36,305 bases of DNA from an uncultured SAR86 cluster bacterium (GTDB lineage: Bacteria; Pseudomonadota; Gammaproteobacteria; Magnimaribacterales; D2472). The stretch covers positions 1 through 36,305 of the forward strand of contig CACELG010000003.1 in the NCBI GenBank assembly GCA_902560315.1, read 5' to 3'. The notes below the pieces were generated by a model. That model made no database searches. It saw only the letters and a program-made list of their open reading frames with translations, and was not told the DNA's origin. Below are positions 31,021 to 36,305 of this stretch, in pieces (the first letter of the stretch is position 1; each line of letters begins with the position of its first letter). Position numbers and translations under genes: made by a program.

Positions 31021-32187
31021 TTATATTTTTATTGAAAATAGATTAAATGCTTCATCGATAACATATAAACTATCGCTTCTACTCAAAACTGTTTTAATAG
31101 GTTTTCTTGAGATTTTTTGTCTGGCAATTGTTTTTCCATTAAGTGGATCAACAATATGGAGATATCCTTCAAAATCGCCAACAATTAAGTTTCCTTTAAA
31201 ACTTACAGCATTTGATAAATCTCTATTAAGATAATCCTCATTCATCCATGATTCTTGTAGAGTTTTTATTGCGAAGGATCTTATTCCAGAGTTAGCCTCA
31301 ATAACCATAAGCATTCCTCTTGTAATAATCGGTGAATAAAACGATGACGTTTCATAAGACCATACAGACCTTTTTTGTGTGGTATCAAAAATATTTAAAT
31401 TTCCTTGATAATTAGTGGTATAAATTAAAGGGCCGTCAACAATTGGATCAGAATCTGAATCAATAAGATTTTCGAGTTCTGAGACACCTCTCACATAAGA
31501 TATAGCGCCATCCCAAACTTGAAATCCAGTATTTAATTCAAATGCTCCAAGCCTGCCATTATCAAAAGAAGCATAAATTTTGTCATCTACAATTACTGGG
31601 CTACTACTTCCCCTAACCGTTAATAATGGTAATTTAGATCTATAGGACCACTGGATTGAACCATTTTCTTTACTTAAACCTAATAATTCACCAGACCCTG
31701 TTTTAATAATAACTAATTTAGCATCTATTGCAGCTTTACTTAAAACCTCGCCCTTTACATTTGAGGACCATAATTGAGAACCATCTTTTTGATCAAGAGC
31801 TATTACGTTTCCTTCAATATCTGAGACAACAACAATACCAAAACCTGCTGCAGTTCCAGAAGCTAAAAAATTTAATTCAGTAGCCCAGTTCTGATTCCCA
31901 TTATTTGCATTAACTGAATAAACATTGCCTGATGGATCGCTAAAAAATAAATTCTGAGCGCTAAAGTCAGGTAGAAAATTACCCATTTGATTCTCGCCTT
32001 TATTTGATTTCTTCCACTCAATTGAAATATTTATATTATCCTGATTATTAAAAGCAATAAGTTCTTTGGGTTCATCGGGATCAATTTCATCACTTTGCCA
32101 AAATCTTAAACCATCTAAAGATGAGCATGAACTAATAACAATTAACATTGGTAGAAGAACAATAAAATTAATTCTTAATGATCTCAT
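31021..32187 (-). CDS. bamB: Outer membrane assembly lipoprotein BamB
   Basis: BamB is a lipoprotein of the BAM complex that inserts beta-barrel proteins into the outer membrane. The 388-residue protein starts with a lipoprotein signal peptide, about 23 residues long, ending in ISSC with Cys as the lipidated residue. It continues with PQQ-type beta-propeller blades, for example GNVYSVNANNGNQNWATEL, GNVIALDQKDGSQLWS and GRLGAFELNTGFQVWDG. I use the ATG at 32187, one base after the yfgM stop; an earlier in-frame start inside yfgM would spoil the signal peptide. Maturation would need LspA, also encoded in this window. Gene order (yfgM-bamB-der) supports the name. Confidence 0.95.
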   Translation of the reverse strand: MRSLRINFIVLLPMLIVISSCSSLDGLRFWQSDEIDPDEPKELIAFNNQDNINISIEWKKSNKGENQMGNFLPDFSAQNLFFSDPSGNVYSVNANNGNQNWATELNFLASGTAAGFGIVVVSDIEGNVIALDQKDGSQLWSSNVKGEVLSKAAIDAKLVIIKTGSGELLGLSKENGSIQWSYRSKLPLLTVRGSSSPVIVDDKIYASFDNGRLGAFELNTGFQVWDGAISYVRGVSELENLIDSDSDPIVDGPLIYTTNYQGNLNIFDTTQKRSVWSYETSSFYSPIITRGMLMVIEANSGIRSFAIKTLQESWMNEDYLNRDLSNAVSFKGNLIVGDFEGYLHIVDPLNGKTIARQKISRKPIKTVLSRSDSLYVIDEAFNLFSIKI

Positions 32188-32188
32188 C

Positions 32189-32833
32189 TTAAGTTCCAAT
32201 ATTTGCAATCTTCATTGATATGATTGACTTTGATGTTTCATCAGAATATTTAGCAGCTGCTAATTCATATTGCGCAATAGCTAAATTATTCTTATTCTGT
32301 TTAACCAAAATATCGCCAGTTAATTCATGGATATAACCATTAGTTCCAGAGGAAGAATATGTTTCAATCATTTTAAGAGCTTCTTCATAAAGATCTAGTG
32401 TAAGCAATATTCGAGCAGCACTAACTCTAGCCATTTTATTAAAAATTTTATTGCCTCCAAATCCATCTGTTAGATCAATAAGAATATTGAAATTCTCTAA
32501 TGCTTGATTAAATTCATTTGATTTAGCATCCATATTTGCTTTGCTGAGAAGTGCAAGTTTGGTGTATCCAGTATTTTTATAATCTTCTAAAAGTTGATTT
32601 AGAATAGTATTTAAATTGTCCAAATTAGGATCTTCATTAGAAAGTTCTTCAAGCCATTCACTATATATAATCGATGCCTCTTCATTATTTTGTTTTTCTA
32701 TTTGATTAGAAATAATAAAAAAAGTGATAGCTGATAAGAGCAAAATAAAAATGGCCACAATAATTTTTTTGTACTTATCTAAAAACTTTAAAAAAGGAAC
32801 AAATCTCATATTATTTTCGTAAACATTGTTCAT
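32189..32833 (-). CDS. yfgM: YfgM-like ancillary translocon/periplasmic chaperone subunit (TPR)
   Basis: A 214-residue single-span protein. A short cytoplasmic N-terminus is followed by one transmembrane helix (about residues 24-42, IIVAIFILLLSAITFFII) and a helical periplasmic domain with TPR-like repeats, including YTKLALLSKANMDAKSNEFNQAL in part (KLALLSKANMDAKSNEFNQA) and GYIHELTGDILVKQNKNNLA. E. coli YfgM binds the SecYEG translocon and PpiD and assists envelope protein biogenesis. The assignment rests on architecture and its slot between hisS and bamB, because primary sequence is weakly conserved in this family. ATG at 32833 lies 9 bases after the hisS stop. Confidence 0.88.
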   Translation of the reverse strand: MNNVYENNMRFVPFLKFLDKYKKIIVAIFILLLSAITFFIISNQIEKQNNEEASIIYSEWLEELSNEDPNLDNLNTILNQLLEDYKNTGYTKLALLSKANMDAKSNEFNQALENFNILIDLTDGFGGNKIFNKMARVSAARILLTLDLYEEALKMIETYSSSGTNGYIHELTGDILVKQNKNNLAIAQYELAAAKYSDETSKSIISMKIANIGT

Positions 32834-32842
32834 AATAGGATC

Positions 32843-34111
32843 CTATTTCAAATTCTTAATAAAGTTATTAAAGTCATTCATTTTCATAATAGTTTGTTCA
32901 GAATCATCGTCAGTCAATGATTTAACTATTACAGAATCTGAACCCAATTCCTCTTCTCCAATAATAATTGCATAAGAAGAGTTATCTTTATTTGCTCTTC
33001 TTAATTTTGATTTCAAACTTCCATCCGAAAGCTGAACATCAACATTGATATTATTATTTAATGATCTTAAGTTGTGCGCTATTTTATATGCTTTTGGTTC
33101 AATATTGCTAGAAATAATTATTAAGGATATAGATGTTTTAGACTCTTCTAATACGTTTGATAAAAGAGATAGTCTTTCAATTCCAATAGCCATGCCTATT
33201 GCAGGAAGATCTTTGCCACCAAGCTGTTTGCAGAGATTATCATACCTTCCTCCACCTAGATAAGCGTCTTGAGCACCTAAATTTGAAGAAATAGCTTCAA
33301 AAACAAACCCAGTGTAATAATCCAAACCTCTTACTAAATTATGATCTATTTGTATTTCACATTCATCTGAAAATGTATCTACAATCAAATCCATAATTTT
33401 TAGAGAACTTTCTTGAAGAAATTCAGATATTTTTGGTCCATCCACAAGAAGTTCTATAGTCTGTGGACTTTTAGAATCAAGGATTCTTAATGGATTTTTT
33501 TCCAATCTAAATAAATCTTTTTCATCTAATTGAGATTTAATAGGTTTCAAATATTTAATCAAAGCATCACAAAAATTCTTTTTTGTTTCATTATCCCCAA
33601 GATGGTTTATCTTGATTATTGGTTTCTCAATTCTTAATCTATCATTGATTGAACATACCATTGAAATCATTTCAAATTCTGCTAATCCTTCTTTGTATCC
33701 AAGAATTTCAACACCAGCTTGGTTAAATTGCCTATATCTTCCCTTTTGAGGTCTTTCATACCTCCACATTGGTCCTAGATACCATAATTTATGAAAATCA
33801 CCATCTAATTTTTTTTCAATTAATGATCGAATAACACTTGCTGTACCCTCAGGTCTAAGGGTGATGCTTCTATCATTCTTATCAGAAAATGTATATAACT
33901 CCTTATTTACGATATCTGATGAGTCTCCAACAGATCTCTCGAAAAGATTTGTATTCTCAAGAGATGGTGTTCTTATTTGTGATATTTTGAAATTATCAAA
34001 AATTTCTTGCAGTACTTTTTCAGTGTAAAAAATTTTATTAGCCAGTTCTTCTTTGCTTTTTTTACTAGCTAATAAATCCATCATGCCTGTTAAAGAGTTA
34101 ATTTTATCCAC
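32843..34111 (-). CDS. hisS: Histidyl-tRNA synthetase
   Basis: HisS charges tRNA-His. The 422-residue class II enzyme has motif 1 around residues 42-50 (ISQIRTPSLE), motif 2 with LRPEGTASVIRS (about 85-96) and MWRYERPQKGRYRQFNQ (about 114-130), the histidine-binding LVRGLDYYTGFVFE (about 257-270) and motif 3 with GLPAIGMAIGIERL-type sequence (LPAIGMAIGIERL, about 299-311). The start is a GTG at 34111; a Shine-Dalgarno AAGGAG lies 8 bases before it and no in-frame ATG fits the family N-terminus. A competing ATG at 34116 is out of frame. It follows ispG closely. Confidence 0.97.
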   Translation of the reverse strand: MDKINSLTGMMDLLASKKSKEELANKIFYTEKVLQEIFDNFKISQIRTPSLENTNLFERSVGDSSDIVNKELYTFSDKNDRSITLRPEGTASVIRSLIEKKLDGDFHKLWYLGPMWRYERPQKGRYRQFNQAGVEILGYKEGLAEFEMISMVCSINDRLRIEKPIIKINHLGDNETKKNFCDALIKYLKPIKSQLDEKDLFRLEKNPLRILDSKSPQTIELLVDGPKISEFLQESSLKIMDLIVDTFSDECEIQIDHNLVRGLDYYTGFVFEAISSNLGAQDAYLGGGRYDNLCKQLGGKDLPAIGMAIGIERLSLLSNVLEESKTSISLIIISSNIEPKAYKIAHNLRSLNNNINVDVQLSDGSLKSKLRRANKDNSSYAIIIGEEELGSDSVIVKSLTDDDSEQTIMKMNDFNNFIKNLK

Positions 34112-34115
34112 TTCA

Positions 34116-35219
34116 TTAACTCCTTAAAATAATCTTTTCGGATTCAGTTTTATCTTTAATAATCTTATGTCTTACCTGTTCCTCTAATTCATTTACTAAA
34201 TCTTCATTTGAAACTTTCTTATTAGGTGAGCCATCAACATATAACAAATTATTTGGACTTGCTCCAGTTAACCCAATATTTGCAGCTTTACTTTCACCAG
34301 GACCGTTAACATAGCAACCTATGATTGCTACTTCTATGTCATCAGAAACATCTTCAAGTCTTTGCTCAAGCTCATTAACAACTTTTATTACATTAAAATT
34401 TTGACGAGAACAACTTGGACAAGCAATTATCTTAACTCCTCTACTTCGTACGTTTAAACTTTTAAGTATATCCCATCCAATTTTAATCTCATCTACTGGA
34501 TCAGATGCTAAAGATATTCTAATAGTGTCACCTATCCCCTCAGATAACAACATACCTACACCAATAGAAGATTTGACAGTCCCAGCCCTGTAACTCCCAG
34601 CTTCAGTGATACCAAGATGAAGAGGTTGATTAATTATTTTTGATATTTTTCGATATGCATCAACTGTCATTTCTATATTTGATGCTTTTAAACTCATTTT
34701 ATAGTTATCAAAATTAAATTTATCTAGAATTTCTACATGTCTTAATGCTGATTCAACTAAGGCATCAGCATTTGGTTCCCCGTATTTTTTCTGGAGATCT
34801 TTTTCTAAAGAACCAGCATTTACACCAACCCTTATAGGTACATTATTATCTTTTGCCGCATTTATAACTTCTTTAATTTTTTTTTCTTTACCAATATTGC
34901 CTGGATTAATTCTTAAGCAATCTGCAGTATCAGCAACTTCTAGAGCAATTTTGTAATCAAAATGAATATCGGCTACTAATGGAATATTTACTGCACTTTT
35001 AATTTCTTTAAAAGCTTTAGCCTCATCAAATCCTGGAACAGAAACTCTTACAATATCAGCGCCAGCAAATTCTAGATCATTTATTTGCTTAACAGTTGAT
35101 AAAATATCGCAAGTATCGGTATTGGTCATAGATTGGACTGATATTGGGTTACCCCCACCAACAGAAACATCACCGACTTTAATAGTTTTAGTTTTTTTTC
35201 TTTTAATCCAGTTACTCAT
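34116..35219 (-). CDS. ispG: 4-hydroxy-3-methylbut-2-en-1-yl diphosphate synthase IspG (GcpE)
   Basis: IspG is the penultimate MEP-pathway enzyme, converting MEcPP to HMBPP with a [4Fe-4S] cluster. The 367-residue protein shows the TIM-barrel N-terminal half ([12 protein letters not shown], about residues 25-36; [33 protein letters not shown]) and the C-terminal cluster domain with CPSCSRQNF (about 267-275) and [16 protein letters not shown] (about 301-316). It supplies the substrate of IspH, encoded at 8993-9931. Its ATG overlaps the rodZ end by 8 bases and it is followed by hisS. Confidence 0.98.
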   Translation of the reverse strand: MSNWIKRKKTKTIKVGDVSVGGGNPISVQSMTNTDTCDILSTVKQINDLEFAGADIVRVSVPGFDEAKAFKEIKSAVNIPLVADIHFDYKIALEVADTADCLRINPGNIGKEKKIKEVINAAKDNNVPIRVGVNAGSLEKDLQKKYGEPNADALVESALRHVEILDKFNFDNYKMSLKASNIEMTVDAYRKISKIINQPLHLGITEAGSYRAGTVKSSIGVGMLLSEGIGDTIRISLASDPVDEIKIGWDILKSLNVRSRGVKIIACPSCSRQNFNVIKVVNELEQRLEDVSDDIEVAIIGCYVNGPGESKAANIGLTGASPNNLLYVDGSPNKKVSNEDLVNELEEQVRHKIIKDKTESEKIILRS

Positions 35220-35976
35220 TAAAAATAATAGTATTTACTCTAGTTAGTCTATTCGCATTGTTAATAAAATCAATCTCAGTATTATTATATGACCCTTTAA
35301 CAAAATCGGCATTTCCTATGATAATTTTAAATGGCGTCTTGATATTTATTAGATATCTTTCATCATCAAAAAATAGTTTTGCTTCTATGAGCTCATCATT
35401 AACATATAACTCTAGCCAACATTCACCATAAAACTCCAATGATAAATTATTATTTTGCATATCTTTGGTTATTAAATTTGATTTATCTTCTATTTGATTA
35501 ATATCTTCTTCGCTCTTTGATATCTCATCTAATATAATCTTTTCTTTCTTAATCTCTTCAATATTATTTATTTCATTTTTAGAGACGGGTTCTTCATTAG
35601 AAAAGAAATATATTCCTAATAAAATTGCAGAAAATATAAGAAATATAGATAAATAATACTTAATACTATTATCGAATGAGTCATCAAAGGAGAGCTCTTT
35701 AAATATTCTTTTGTGCTTTTTTTCTGCAATTAGTTCAAAAATGCTTGGGAATTCATAATTTATTTCTAGAAAATTTAAGTACTTACTGAAATAAGCTTTT
35801 GCAAATGCTTCACTTGGAAAAATGGAATAATTTCCCTCCTCAATTGCAGCCAAATAAGTCTTATTAACAAATAATATATTTGAAACTTGTTCAATTGAGA
35901 GCCCTAATTCAACCCTTCTTTGTTTAAATTTTTTGCCTATCTTTACAGAACTAGCTGATTTAATTTCTTTATTCAT
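35212..35976 (-). CDS. rodZ: Cytoskeleton/cell-shape protein RodZ
   Basis: RodZ links the MreB cytoskeleton to the elongation machinery in rod-shaped cells. The 254-residue protein has an N-terminal helix-turn-helix domain (about residues 13-85, [39 protein letters not shown]), a basic juxtamembrane stretch (KHKRIFKEL), one transmembrane helix (about 106-126), an acidic periplasmic linker, and a C-terminal DUF4115-like domain (about 173-254, [12 protein letters not shown] and [12 protein letters not shown]). It is shorter than E. coli RodZ (337) mainly in the linker. Start overlaps the rlmN stop (TAATG). Presence suggests an MreB-dependent rod shape. Confidence 0.93.
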   Translation of the reverse strand: MNKEIKSASSVKIGKKFKQRRVELGLSIEQVSNILFVNKTYLAAIEEGNYSIFPSEAFAKAYFSKYLNFLEINYEFPSIFELIAEKKHKRIFKELSFDDSFDNSIKYYLSIFLIFSAILLGIYFFSNEEPVSKNEINNIEEIKKEKIILDEISKSEEDINQIEDKSNLITKDMQNNNLSLEFYGECWLELYVNDELIEAKLFFDDERYLINIKTPFKIIIGNADFVKGSYNNTEIDFINNANRLTRVNTIIFNE

Positions 35977-36305
35977 TATATTAATTTATGAGTAATTAAA
36001 TTTTTTCCTTTTATAGAGTTTGAAAGATTTCCTACTAATTGGCCACAAGCTGCATCTACACCATCGCCCCTAGTAACTCTTAATGTTGCAATAAATCCTT
36101 TGTCCATCAGATATTTTTTAAATGCTGCAATCTTATTATTGCTAGGCCTTTTATAATTTGATCCTGGAAAGCTGTTGAAAGGTATAAGATTTATCTTACA
36201 AGAGATATCTGATAAAAGTTTTGAAAGTTTCGTAGCTTGTTCAATCGAATCATTAACTCCATCGATTAATATATATTCAATCGTTATGTTTCTTTTATTT
36301 TGAAA
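35976..36305 (-). CDS. rlmN: 23S rRNA/tRNA adenine-C2 methyltransferase RlmN (C-terminal part)
   Basis: The last 109 codons of a gene entering from the right edge. RlmN is a radical-SAM enzyme that methylates C2 of A2503 in 23S rRNA and A37 of several tRNAs. Visible motifs are ITIEYILIDGVNDS, CKINLIPFNSFPGSNYKRP and RVTRGDGVDAACGQL, in which the Cys of AACGQL corresponds to the catalytic methyl-carrying C-terminal Cys (Cys355 in E. coli). The radical-SAM CxxxCxxC motif would lie beyond the window. Its stop overlaps the rodZ ATG. The following rodZ-ispG-hisS order matches gammaproteobacteria. Confidence 0.95.
   Translation of the reverse strand, partial: FQNKRNITIEYILIDGVNDSIEQATKLSKLLSDISCKINLIPFNSFPGSNYKRPSNNKIAAFKKYLMDKGFIATLRVTRGDGVDAACGQLVGNLSNSIKGKNLITHKLI

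Overview
The window reads as ordinary core chromosome of a streamlined, AT-rich gammaproteobacterium, most likely a marine SAR86-like lineage. This is inferred from gene order (rpsP-rimM-trmD; murJ-ribF-ileS-lspA-ispH; rlmN-rodZ-ispG-hisS-yfgM-bamB-der), low GC, very short intergenic gaps and many ATGA/TAATG start-stop overlaps. Nearly everything is on the minus strand; only three genes (ypjD-like, corB-like, MATE pump) are on plus. I see no rRNA, tRNA, insertion sequence, prophage, integrase or CRISPR array, and no gene-free stretch over 300 bases.

Layout, left to right. 1-2151 (minus): ribosome and tRNA maturation genes rpsP, rimM, trmD, then a partial unrecognised protein where rplS is usually found. 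S16 carries a striking acidic tail built from eleven 18-bp repeats. 2152-2253: divergent promoter region. 2254-4085 (plus): ypjD-like and CorB-like membrane proteins. 4100-4735 (minus): an orphan PuuD-type membrane domain. 4796-6791 (minus): a hairpin terminator, groEL and groES, with a possible heat-shock promoter at the 3' end of the upstream VanZ-like gene. 6856-16057 (minus): one long co-directional run, transcribed in the order msrB, murJ, ribF, ileS, lspA, ispH, ampD, ampG, vanZ-like. It mixes envelope biogenesis and peptidoglycan recycling with cofactor, isoprenoid and translation functions. 16113-17280 (minus): a small winged-helix-like protein and a hexapeptide-repeat acyltransferase with an unusual start. 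17399-18781 (plus): a MATE exporter whose end overlaps sucD tail to tail.

18744-29525 (minus): one apparent TCA-cycle operon in the order sdhCDAB-sucAB-lpd-sucCD. It encodes succinate dehydrogenase, all three subunits of 2-oxoglutarate dehydrogenase including a dedicated E3, and succinyl-CoA synthetase, behind a consensus -10 box. 29621-36305 (minus): rlmN (partial), rodZ, ispG, hisS, yfgM, bamB, der, the classic gammaproteobacterial order.

I found no convincing new multi-gene system. The observations most worth checking are the repeat-built S16 tail, the acyltransferase reading frame that stays open upstream of any canonical start, the unidentified partial protein in the rplS position, and several possible cis-regulatory hairpins and start-codon anomalies.
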